A stretch of DNA of 64,000 nt from JAJDXW01 sp965223775 (GTDB taxonomy: Bacteria; Pseudomonadota; Gammaproteobacteria; HK1), in the NCBI GenBank assembly GCA_965223775.1, contig OZ245021.1, positions 4,340,001 through 4,404,000 on the forward strand. Reading direction: 5' to 3'. Positions 43,199 to 51,886 of the stretch are shown here, piece by piece; positions within the stretch are counted from its first letter, which is position 1, and each line of letters starts with the position of its first letter. The notes below the pieces were generated by a model that searched no databases, was not told the origin of the DNA, and saw only the letters and a program-made list of their open reading frames with translations. The position numbers were made by a program, and so were the translations under genes.

Positions 43199-44065
43199 CG
43201 CCGGCAGGGTATCGAGAACCTCGTCGAGGACGATCCGGACCACGGATACAGGACCAATGATGTCGAGACGTTGAACCGCCGCTTTGTCGAATACGTCAAC
43301 TTCGGCGGTTATCCAGAAGCCGTGTCCCCCGCCATCCGCTCAGACCCCGCCCGCTACATCGGCACCGACATCGTCGAAAAGGTATTGCTGAGGGACCTCC
43401 CGAGCCTGTACGGAATCCAGGATGTGCAGGAACTCAACGCCCTTTTCATGACGTTGGCGTACAACACGGCTGAGGAGGTGTCGCTGGAAGCGCTGTCCCA
43501 GCAATCAGGCGTGACCAAACCGACGCTCAAGCGCTACCTCGAGTACCTTGAGGCGGCGTTCTTGATCAAGGTTGTCCACCGCATCGATCACAATGCCCGC
43601 CGCTTCAAGCGCGCCAATCACTTCAAGGTGTACGTCACCACCCCGGCGCTGCGCTGCGCGCTGTTCGGTCCGGTGGCTGAGGACGACGAGGAAATGGGTC
43701 CGGTTGCCGAGACGGCCGTCTTCGCCCAGTGGTTCCACTCCGACCTTGACCTCCACTATGCACGCTGGCGGAACGGCAGGGTGGATATCGTCCTTCTCGA
43801 TGGCCGGCAGAAACCCGACTGGTGCGTGGACGTCAAGTGGTCGGATCGGTATGTCAAGCGCTCCGGAGAGCTGACGAGTCTCAGAGATTTCACGAGCCGA
43901 CACCCCAGCATCAGGGCGATCGTTACCACCCGCACCCTGGGGGAATTCGATGCTTCCTGGCTTGGAGAAGTACACCTGAATTTCGTGCCGACCAGCCTCT
44001 ATTGTTACATGGTGGGGCGCAATCTGACCCGTTACTTGCACTCCCCATTACTCGTCCACCGATAG
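43199..44065 (+). pseudogene. DUF4143-type ATPase, N-terminally truncated
   Basis: Similarity starts after an in-frame stop at 43196 with IENLVEDDP and RRFVEYVNFGGYPEAV. It continues YIGTDIVEKVLLRDLPSLYG, EVSLEALSQQSGVTKPTLKR (winged helix), EYLEAAFLIKVVHRI, then a C-terminal part with GRVDIVLLDGRQKPDWCVDVKWSDRY that resembles the D...E/DxK nuclease-like core. The ATPase domain with Walker A is missing and no start codon with a ribosome binding site precedes the conserved part, so it is probably non-functional. A short product from TTG 43271 cannot be excluded. Its 3' end overlaps the convergent AbiJ-like gene by 18 bp. Confidence 0.7.
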
Positions 44066-44467
44066 CGACAACACAGCTTCTTGAAACTTCTGCCGGCCAG
44101 CTTCTTGGTCATACGTGTAGTGCGAGTGACCCCAATAGTCATGATAATCGAAATCCTCCGCTTTTTCGACAAATTCGTACGTGAATTCAAGCAAATCAAA
44201 GACAGCCCCATCATCGGGAGGATTGTGAGGCTCTGCGTCGTCGGGCCACATCACGCGATAGCCATTCATCGTCTCGTGCAATCTTGTTGACTCCGTTCCG
44301 GCGTATGGATTTCCGTCCCGGCATTTGTCAGGAAATGACAACCCGAACCACTCCCTCTCAATCAAGGTCGATACCAAGTTCAACAGCCCGTTTCGCGTTG
44401 TGTTGTCGAGCGTCGCGCCGACGCGCGGCTTGTTCCCGCCGTGCCTCTCGGTGAACAGCTTTTTCAT
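44048..44467 (-). CDS. AbiJ N-terminal-domain-like small protein
   Basis: A 139-residue protein beginning KLFTERHGGNKPRVGATLDN, which resembles the AbiJ_NTD4 domain (SERHG near the start, then a helical pair: LLNLVSTLIEREWFGLSFPDKC). It ends with an acidic segment (FDLLEFTYEFVEKAEDFDYH). In abortive-infection proteins this domain precedes a larger C-terminal effector, which is missing here. Either the gene is a stand-alone form or it was cut by the ATPase fragment whose 3' end overlaps it. It follows the 1366-residue XRE protein by 19 bp, so both are very likely co-transcribed. Confidence 0.6.
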   Translation of the reverse strand: MKKLFTERHGGNKPRVGATLDNTTRNGLLNLVSTLIEREWFGLSFPDKCRDGNPYAGTESTRLHETMNGYRVMWPDDAEPHNPPDDGAVFDLLEFTYEFVEKAEDFDYHDYWGHSHYTYDQEAGRQKFQEAVLSLSVDE

Positions 44468-44486
44468 CCAATCTCTCCCGCCGACA

Positions 44487-47400
44487 TCAAAGATGCAGAC
44501 GTTTCTTCACCTTCACGTCAGAATCCCACCATTGAGCCTCTTCGTCGTAGGAATTCGCGATACGATTCAGGACAGTGCTTACGAATGGGTAGTCGAAGGC
44601 ACGTTGCTCCGCCCAGCGACGATACTGGCCGGCAAGATTACGTTCCTGCCCGCCACCTTCCCCGACCTTCCGGACGCTCACGCTACGAGCGTTGCGGGTG
44701 CCGAGGAAAAGTCCGTTTGCGATATCCTGAGAAGCTACAGCCTCCATGACTTCACAGACCGGGCGGCACGGCCGCAAGCCGTTCTCTTCCGCTGAAGCTC
44801 TGGAGAGGAGCTGTCCGATCTGCTCATCGCCAATGTCGGAGCGACCATATTCGACGCACATACGCCGTGTTTCCGCTACCCACTTCTGCAGCGATTCCGT
44901 GCGGATTTTTCCATCAGTATCCGTCCCTGGAATACGCCTAATTCCCTCAAGTAATGTATAAGCCGCCATGGCAGCCGCAGAACGCCGTTCAGAATCTCCA
45001 ATGTTCCACTCGGGCGGGTCCCGGCCGTCATCGTTACGTGGATAGACGAGGGCGAGAGCCTGAACAAAGATGTCCGGCGACTTCGCGATCTCGCGCTCCA
45101 GATTGGGTATTCCATGACTGCTGTGAGCGAGCGCCTCGATAAATGCGAACTCAAGTCGTACCATCTCATCCGAAGTGACACCAATACGGCCTTCAAGTGC
45201 ACTCAACGCCCTCGAGATCTCGCAGGAATCATTCTGAATACCGTCCTCCGCATCAGCGGCCGCGTTCACGACAGCCATCAGAAGACGTTTCAGGCGAGAT
45301 GTCTCCATTTTCTCCCAGTGCATTGCTGACGATCGAAAGGCAGCAAGAGGGCGCTTTGCCTCAAGAAGCCGGTCGACAAGCTTGGCCCACTCCTCTTCAG
45401 TAAATCCGACCCAACCGGATGCGAGCACTTCGCGCCAGTACCGGTCACGTACCTCCTGCGACAGTTTGTCCAGGAGACGCCATGTCTGGTTACCGAATGG
45501 CGCGCACCGGAAGATACGTGCAACCTGCTCGGCCCCAGCTTTCTCTGCAATAGCCAACAGGATGTCGGCGTGGACTTTCGGGCCCGCATTCAAATTGATG
45601 TACGCCATGAACCCCATCATAAAGCCGTCTAGTTTATGGTCAGGGCCGATGGCACCGGACAGACAGGTCCGAAGAATTTCAGTGGCTTCGTTTTGGCCCT
45701 TCACACATAGTGCAGTGTAACGTCCCACTACTTCGGGGGCGTTGCTTCGGGCAAGTAGTGCGGCAGCGCCTTCAAATCCATGCTCTTGCCAGATCTCCGT
45801 AATCGCCTCAGTGCGGAGCTTGTGAATTCGCTTCTCACGCTTCGACATGTCGAGGTAGTCATCCTCGATTCCGTCGGAGGATTCCTGAACCCATTGATTG
45901 GTAAAGAGCCAAGCGTGACGGGCAGTCGGATCGCGGGGTGCGAGCCTCTCATAAACTTCGCGTGCCTTGTCTCTCGTCGCCGCATTCAGGCCGCGGTGAC
46001 GGCCGCGCATGGTGAGCGCGAAACGACGAATCCGCTCGCGCAGATCTGCTACTTCCTTGTCCTCCACCGACTTTTCCCGCAACCAAGCGTCGACCAGGTC
46101 CCAGACAGAAGATTGATCTTCTTCGGAAATGCCGTCCAGGCGCTCGACCAGATCCCCAAGTGTCTTACCGTCGTGCCTTGGCCATGCGAGCGTGAGATCA
46201 AGTGCTTTTCGGATAAATCCGCACATCTCACCCTTAGTTACAGGCTCTCCAGCACCCGATGCGTCGCTACGCCAACGTGGCCGATAGCTGAAATCTCCAA
46301 ACTTGGGGCCGATCACTAGCTGCTCGATGCAGAGCTGCCACCCGACGTCGTCAAACTTGCTACAAAGCATCTCAAGAGTCTGGACACGCTCGTCGAGCGA
46401 CGCTGCCGTTTGCGGCATCCACGACCGGAAGATTGCCCCAAGGCTGCGGAACGGCTTGTTTACCCAGTTGTCGTCAATCTTCGTCCTGGATAGCTGCGCG
46501 AGCAGAAGACAAACCCGCGGGAGATGCCGCGGATTCCAGGCAAGACACTCCAGCGCCCATAAGAGCCCCGTTCTCGGACAACCGCCGAAAACACTTGGGT
46601 CGGCAGGCTTCAAGAGCCCATAAAGGATCGGTTCTTCCTGCTTGAGATCTTCCTCTAGCAGCGTCAGGACTTCGTCTGGGGCCGCCTCGGCATATCGCGG
46701 GAGATCGTGGTCGTGCGATAGCAGCTTCTCGATTGTCAGCGGCGTGAGGAGACGTCCGATGAGTTGGGAAACAAAGTTGTCTACATCAATGCCAAGGCGA
46801 TTTCGGAACAGGTCGTTGCCGTGGACCGACAACATTACAAGCGTCTCGCAGACGCCGGTGCGCAGTGCGGCGGAGTGGTCGCGTACCTTGCCGTAGGTGG
46901 CTGCTGCCCACCTTTGGTCCTCCAGCAGCTCCAGAGATGGGTCGGACTCGGACAGCACGTACTCGGCGAGAACCATGAAATCGGCGAGATCCTTGGCCGT
47001 CACCGACATGCTGGTGGCGAACAAGGCGTCGATCTTGGAGGCGATCCCCCGATACTGACCTACGGACCAGACCGGACAATCGTAGTGTTGCAGCAGACGC
47101 GTGAGGTTTTCTTCGCTCTTCCCGTAAGGACGGCCTGCGAGGGTGCTAAGGACCTCGCGGTCGGCGCACGATGCCGCGTGCCAAGCGCCGATGAGGGTCA
47201 TTGGGACCAGGCATCGTGCGACCTCCGGATCGTTTGCCCATTGCGGCGTCCTGATTGCGTCAATCTTCGAGAGGCGCCGCCGCAGGATGGTCGGCGATCG
47301 ACCGGACTCTCTGCCTAGCCGCTCTATGTCGTCTCGCTCGAACCCCATTGCCGTGAGCGATTTCCTGAACGTTTCGTAGTCCAGCAGGTCAAGGGCAATA

Positions 47401-48587
47401 TCAGGCTCGCGATCGACGGCGTTGCGAGGGCGCACAACGATACAGTGATGCTGCCGATAGATGGCACCTAGCTCTCGTTCCGTTTCCTCGCTGTAGACGA
47501 TCGGAATGAATGGTGACGATGAGGGTGCCAGAGTCCTCAACGTTTGTGCCGACTCGAAAACTGCGGCGATATCCCTCGATCTGGCGGGTACTTCTTCGTC
47601 CCGAAACAGACGTGCGAGGAATGCAAGGGCTTCGTCCTTGGAGTCTGCGGCAACGACAAGCGGGCGGGCGCTCGGTCCATCCAACCACTTCTTGAACGTC
47701 GTCCGGTGGGCGGATACGGAGGACTCGAAGAGCTCCCCCGTCATCCGCGGTTCACTGGCGTCGGTCCATCGATCCCAGCATTCGTCGAGCGTCCTGACCC
47801 CGTCTACAGGGAGATTAAGCTTCTCGGCGAACCAGATCTGTGCGGCAACCGACTCCTCCAGCCACTGCTCGAGGACGCTCGCATCGAAAGCTCTTACGTC
47901 TTTCCAGTCGCCGGATGCCTTCTTGTTCCTCGCCCAGTCGTTCTTTCCTCGCCAACTCCGTGGGGTGACAAACACGAAAGCGGACCTCGCCCTTTCCTCC
48001 ACTGATGCAACGCTGGCCAGCCGCGCGGCGTAGTCGTGGTCCGCCTTCTTCCGTGGTTCGTGGTTGGTGCCGAACTCCCAACCGGACTCGCCCTCCGGAA
48101 TCCACGCTGTCGCCTCGTCCGTTTCGACCCAGCCATCCCAGCCCGGACGCTCGGACTCGTCATTACCTGGGAAGTCCACATGGCGCAAATTGCGCCCAGT
48201 CGAATGGACCAGTCTACGGAGAAGGACCGGCAGATGTTGCCGAGCCTTGATGTTATTCTCAGCCCAATCTCTGATCTGACGGGCCGTGATGGCGAGGAAG
48301 CTCGGGACATAGGTGCGGACTCCCACGGCCCTGTCTTCATCACCGTGGCGGTCACGATCCGACGACGTTTGGAGATCGAGGAGCTTCTGACGATCCGAGC
48401 CGAACGCCTTTTCCAACCGGAGGGCCATTCTCGGGGAGAGGGATGCCTTGCCGTTCAACAGATTCGACAGGGCTGGACGGCCCACGCCCAGTCTCTGAGC
48501 GGCGTCCGTAACGGACATTCCCGGTGGGAGCACGTGTTGTCTGATGAAGCTGCCGACACGTGTGTCCTGATTTCTCGGCCCCGCCAT
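44487..48587 (-). CDS. very large XRE-HTH protein with nuclease-like domain, candidate defence protein
   Basis: A 1366-residue protein that I cannot match to a named family. Residues about 10-65 (VLPPGMSVTDAAQRLGVGRP, then SNLLNGKASLSPRMALRLEK) are a HigA-like helix-turn-helix. Residues about 90-260 look like a restriction-endonuclease-type fold: GWDGWVE with Asp151, SGWEFG with Glu171, KKADHDY with Lys180/181, then RSAFVFVTPRSWRGKNDWA and WKDVRAFDASVLEQWLEES. The remaining 1100 residues are largely helical with many Trp/Leu, like a STAND sensor scaffold, but no intact Walker A is visible. The ATG at 48587 was chosen because the HTH starts soon after it. The frame stays open to 48764. Its G+C is lower than that of the core genes. 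Confidence 0.7.
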   Translation of the reverse strand: MAGPRNQDTRVGSFIRQHVLPPGMSVTDAAQRLGVGRPALSNLLNGKASLSPRMALRLEKAFGSDRQKLLDLQTSSDRDRHGDEDRAVGVRTYVPSFLAITARQIRDWAENNIKARQHLPVLLRRLVHSTGRNLRHVDFPGNDESERPGWDGWVETDEATAWIPEGESGWEFGTNHEPRKKADHDYAARLASVASVEERARSAFVFVTPRSWRGKNDWARNKKASGDWKDVRAFDASVLEQWLEESVAAQIWFAEKLNLPVDGVRTLDECWDRWTDASEPRMTGELFESSVSAHRTTFKKWLDGPSARPLVVAADSKDEALAFLARLFRDEEVPARSRDIAAVFESAQTLRTLAPSSSPFIPIVYSEETERELGAIYRQHHCIVVRPRNAVDREPDIALDLLDYETFRKSLTAMGFERDDIERLGRESGRSPTILRRRLSKIDAIRTPQWANDPEVARCLVPMTLIGAWHAASCADREVLSTLAGRPYGKSEENLTRLLQHYDCPVWSVGQYRGIASKIDALFATSMSVTAKDLADFMVLAEYVLSESDPSLELLEDQRWAAATYGKVRDHSAALRTGVCETLVMLSVHGNDLFRNRLGIDVDNFVSQLIGRLLTPLTIEKLLSHDHDLPRYAEAAPDEVLTLLEEDLKQEEPILYGLLKPADPSVFGGCPRTGLLWALECLAWNPRHLPRVCLLLAQLSRTKIDDNWVNKPFRSLGAIFRSWMPQTAASLDERVQTLEMLCSKFDDVGWQLCIEQLVIGPKFGDFSYRPRWRSDASGAGEPVTKGEMCGFIRKALDLTLAWPRHDGKTLGDLVERLDGISEEDQSSVWDLVDAWLREKSVEDKEVADLRERIRRFALTMRGRHRGLNAATRDKAREVYERLAPRDPTARHAWLFTNQWVQESSDGIEDDYLDMSKREKRIHKLRTEAITEIWQEHGFEGAAALLARSNAPEVVGRYTALCVKGQNEATEILRTCLSGAIGPDHKLDGFMMGFMAYINLNAGPKVHADILLAIAEKAGAEQVARIFRCAPFGNQTWRLLDKLSQEVRDRYWREVLASGWVGFTEEEWAKLVDRLLEAKRPLAAFRSSAMHWEKMETSRLKRLLMAVVNAAADAEDGIQNDSCEISRALSALEGRIGVTSDEMVRLEFAFIEALAHSSHGIPNLEREIAKSPDIFVQALALVYPRNDDGRDPPEWNIGDSERRSAAAMAAYTLLEGIRRIPGTDTDGKIRTESLQKWVAETRRMCVEYGRSDIGDEQIGQLLSRASAEENGLRPCRPVCEVMEAVASQDIANGLFLGTRNARSVSVRKVGEGGGQERNLAGQYRRWAEQRAFDYPFVSTVLNRIANSYDEEAQWWDSDVKVKKRLHL

Positions 48588-48626
48588 GGTGACGGCCTCT
48601 GTTTGGTCGTGTTCGGTAATGCATTG

Positions 48627-48638
48627 TGTAACGCTACA
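48627..48638. promoter_or_regulatory. palindromic operator candidate for the XRE protein
   Basis: TGTAACGCTACA, with TGTA/TACA arms around a central CG, lies about 40 bp upstream of the XRE gene's start, in the 312-bp gap (48588-48899) between divergent operons. XRE/HigA-type regulators often bind such sites to repress their own transcription. The arms are only 4 bp perfect. Confidence 0.35.
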
Positions 48639-48899
48639 AAGATCAATCCTAGAGTCGCTCCGCGTGCCAAAAACGGGGCAGGAGCCCTTCGTTTCCGTCG
48701 CCATGTGTGGCTCGTCCGCAAAGTGCTCAGCCGACGAACCGTCGTGCGAAGGCACCACTACCACCGCGATGCGCTGGACGGCTGCTAGGATGAAGCAGCA
48801 GAGGGGGCTGGCAGCGGCGCACCTTGCCTATCCTGACGACAAGCGATACACAGGCTGCTCTTTGCAACGCGGTTCCATGAGGGACGGGCAGGAGTAGAC

Positions 48900-50078
48900 G
48901 TGGCAAGAAGGGCGAAGACGACGGGCCGTTCCGGGAAGGAGCGGGGTGCCAAGAGCTACGCGCATCCCGAAGCGGGCGCGCTGCTCCGGCCGGATATCGG
49001 TACCCAGGCGCAGTTCCGCAAGAAGAAGCCGCCCGCCACCTACCGCTACGACTCTTCGCTCTCTCCCGCCCTCGACTGGGACCAGCAGAACCCCGCGCGC
49101 GAGCAGGCCGAGGCCAAGCTCGCGGCGCTCGCGGACCGCATCGCGAGGCTGTCGGCCATCGTCGATGCCGGGGACGGCGACGATTTCTCCCTGAGCACTC
49201 TCGCGGAGATCAGGGAGGAGCTTGCCGCCGCGAAGGCCGAGGCGGCCGGGCTGAAGGCGCTCTCCAGGCCGTTCCTCGACTGGGCCGGGAAGGCCGAGCG
49301 GCCGTCCTTCGACGTGCCGACGCTTCACGTAGCTGCCAACAGCCTTCAGTACCGGCGCTTCGCCTCGGATTTTCCGTACAAGGAGCGGGGCAACCTCTGG
49401 ACGGACACCCTGACCGGCAGCTTCACGGACGAGAAAACGTACGTCGTCCAGACAAACCCCAGGGTCGTCGAGCGCAGCCTCCTGATGACCTCCGAACCGG
49501 GGGATCTCGTCATGGGCGATCTGCTTCGCAACCTGCGGTCGAGTCAGATCTTCTCCGTCTGTGGGCTGCCGGATGTACGCATTCGGCAGACGGAAGATCA
49601 CGAGTATCAGGTCGAGCTGTTCGGCCTCGACGTATTCGATCCGATTTCGATGGATTCCGACCACCGGGAGGGGAACGACGTCCCGGCCCGGTTCCTGGAC
49701 ACGGACTACACCGGCATGTGCTTTCACGTCTGCCAGGCGTTCTTCCCCCGGACCGCGGCATGGGAAGGCATCAAGCGCTCGCTCCGGGGCGAGTTCGAGG
49801 ACAGCGCGTGGGCACACCTCGCGGGAACCGTAAGCGCACCGTTTCAGGCGGGGGAGCGCGGCCAGATCGCGGTGAAGATGATTGACGACCGAGGCAATGA
49901 GCTGATCGTCGTCAAGCCCTTTGCTCAAAGCCGGGAAATGATCCACAGCGGCACGACCCGCTCTTTGCCCCTTCAACTGGGCCGCTTGAGGACAATTCCG
50001 GGGGAAGATCCCGCTGGCCGGAACGGCGCGCAGTACCCCTCATCGGCCGTCGACTCACACTCGGGCGCGACGGCATGA
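48900..50078 (+). pseudogene. site-specific DNA methyltransferase (Mod-like), internally deleted
   Basis: A 392-residue continuous frame that matches pieces of a much longer Mod-type methyltransferase (usually 900 or more residues). Residues 1-135 are the N-terminal part: RGAKSYAHPEAGALLRPDIG, then PATYRYDSSLSPALDWDQQN and LDWAGKAERPSFDVPTL. The next piece is NLWTDTLTGSFTDEKTYVVQ with TNPRVVERSLLMTSEPGDLV, normally followed at once by the SAM motif DPTCGSGTT. Instead it jumps to IRQTEDHEYQVELFGLDVFD and RFLDTDYTGMCFHVCQAFFP, the protein's C-terminus. Both the DPPY-type catalytic motif and the SAM-binding motif are gone, so it cannot methylate DNA. The frame was kept through at least two deletions. 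Confidence 0.65.
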
Positions 50079-51742
50079 TCCATACCGTTCGTATCCGCGG
50101 CTTCAAGCGTCTCGGAAGGGAAGCGGAGTTTCGCCTTCCGGGTCATGTCGTGCTGGCCGGCCCCAACAATACCGGCAAGACCACCGTGCTCCAGGCGATC
50201 GCGTCATGGTTTCTCGCTTTGCGGCGGTGGCGCGAGATCAACGACTTCACCCCCAGGAAAGGATATGCCTACGCGCCGATCGCCCGACAGGCGTTCACGG
50301 CAGTCCCGCTGAGAAGCTTCGATCTGATGTGGACAAACAGGTTGTATCACCGCAACAACCCGGTCGAAATCGAACTTCAGCACAATGATGGCTGGTCGGT
50401 GACCATGGAGTTGGTTGCCGACAGCACCGAGCAGATATATGTACGGCCCAAAGCCGATGCGCCTTCGGACGTGCTGCGCAATCTCGATCTTCGTGCGGTG
50501 TTCATTCCCCCGATGACCGGAATCGGGATCGATGAACCAGTGTTTCAGCCAGCGAAGATCGAACAACTTCTCGGACTCGGCCGGCCGGGCGAGGTCCTGC
50601 GTAACCTGCTGGTAGAAGCGAATCGCGACGAAGTGGCCTGGAGCGCGCTTCAAGCGTCCATTTGCAAGCTCTTCGGCTACAAGCTCCGGCCTCCCGACAC
50701 GAGCGGCGCCCATATCGTCGCGGACTATACGATGGCGGATTTGTCCATCGGTCGCCCGATTCTGGACATCGCGAGCGCCGGCAGCGGTTTCCAGCAGGTG
50801 CTGATGCTGCTGGCGTTCCTCAACACGCGACCTGGCGCGGTGCTGTTGCTGGACGAACCGGACGCACATCTGCACGTGATCCTTCAGGACGCCATCTATC
50901 ACGAACTGCGGACGGTCGCCGCCCGACAACACTCGCAGCTCATCGTTGCGACTCACTCGGAGGTCGTCATCAACTCGGTCGAGCCCCGCGAGCTGTGCGT
51001 CACGCTCCACGAGCCGAGGATGGTCGCCGACAACGAGGAACGCAGCCGACTGATCTCCTCCCTCCGCGTGCTCAGCAACGCGGAGGTCATTCAGGTACTG
51101 GGGGTCCGCGGCGTTCTCTACGTGGAGGACTACACGGACATCAACATCCTGCGCACGTGGGCGGCGACGCTCGGGCACCGGGCGGAGGGGCTGCTCGCCA
51201 CCGAGTTGATGTGGAAGCCGTTGGTGTTCCAGGCGCAGGAGGGCCGTCCGGGGATCAGATCGCGCGATCACTACGACGCCTTGCAGCTCGTGCGCGAGGA
51301 ACTCCCCGGACTCGAGCTTCGTGACGGCGACGCGCGGCCGGAGGTTCCAGACACCGAGATCACCGGTACCGGCTTGCAACGGCTTCGCTGGCAGCGCTAC
51401 GAGATCGAGAGCTACCTTGTCCACCCCGATGCCCTCGCCCGATTCGTCGAAACAGTGGTTGGGACCGATGCCGCCGCACCGCACGTCGAGGACATGCTCG
51501 CCTACTGGCGCGACGAGTTCCCGCCCGCGGTAGTCAGGGAGCCACTTGGCGATCATGAGTACCTGAGCGTGACGAAGGCCCGCACCCGGCTTGTTGCTCC
51601 GCTGCTGGAAGCGGCCGGACTCCACGGTCTGCCTTATACCCGCTATCACGAGATTGCCGCACTGATGCACCGCGAGGAGATCCACCCCGAGGTTGTGGAG
51701 AAGCTCGATGCCATCTGCCGCGCCTTCGGAGTCGAGCCGTGA
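50075..51742 (+). CDS. OLD-family-like ATPase with TOPRIM domain
   Basis: A 555-residue protein. The ABC-type ATPase has Walker A LAGPNNTGKTT (residues about 28-38), signature-like IASAGSGFQQVLMLL, Walker B AVLLLDEPDAHLH (Asp260, Glu261) and switch IVATHSEVVI. The TOPRIM-like part follows, with VLYVEDYTD (Glu351, Asp352, Asp355) and RDGDARP (Asp417, Asp419). WQRYEIESYLVHPDAL is then a segment common in such ATP-dependent nucleases. OLD-type proteins cut nucleic acid in phage defence. The start overlaps the methyltransferase remnant by four bases (ATGA), so both came as one operon. It appears intact although its methyltransferase partner is dead. Confidence 0.8.
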   Translation: MIHTVRIRGFKRLGREAEFRLPGHVVLAGPNNTGKTTVLQAIASWFLALRRWREINDFTPRKGYAYAPIARQAFTAVPLRSFDLMWTNRLYHRNNPVEIELQHNDGWSVTMELVADSTEQIYVRPKADAPSDVLRNLDLRAVFIPPMTGIGIDEPVFQPAKIEQLLGLGRPGEVLRNLLVEANRDEVAWSALQASICKLFGYKLRPPDTSGAHIVADYTMADLSIGRPILDIASAGSGFQQVLMLLAFLNTRPGAVLLLDEPDAHLHVILQDAIYHELRTVAARQHSQLIVATHSEVVINSVEPRELCVTLHEPRMVADNEERSRLISSLRVLSNAEVIQVLGVRGVLYVEDYTDINILRTWAATLGHRAEGLLATELMWKPLVFQAQEGRPGIRSRDHYDALQLVREELPGLELRDGDARPEVPDTEITGTGLQRLRWQRYEIESYLVHPDALARFVETVVGTDAAAPHVEDMLAYWRDEFPPAVVREPLGDHEYLSVTKARTRLVAPLLEAAGLHGLPYTRYHEIAALMHREEIHPEVVEKLDAICRAFGVEP

Positions 51743-51886
51743 ACCCGCCCTCGACCGAAGGCGGGCAGCCGCGCGCCTTGAACGAGAGTACGGACTTGCC
51801 GAAAACCTCGCCAATCTCACCGAACGGAGCACACCAGTCGCACGGCCGGACGGCGCCGATGTGCGCCCTCGGCTGCAAAGGTCGGG

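Noticed and set aside
51743..51886. RLEREYGLAENLANL in the gap after the OLD-like gene, reminiscent of a methylase C-terminus
   Set aside because: Too short and without flanking similarity; it may be a relic but cannot be supported.
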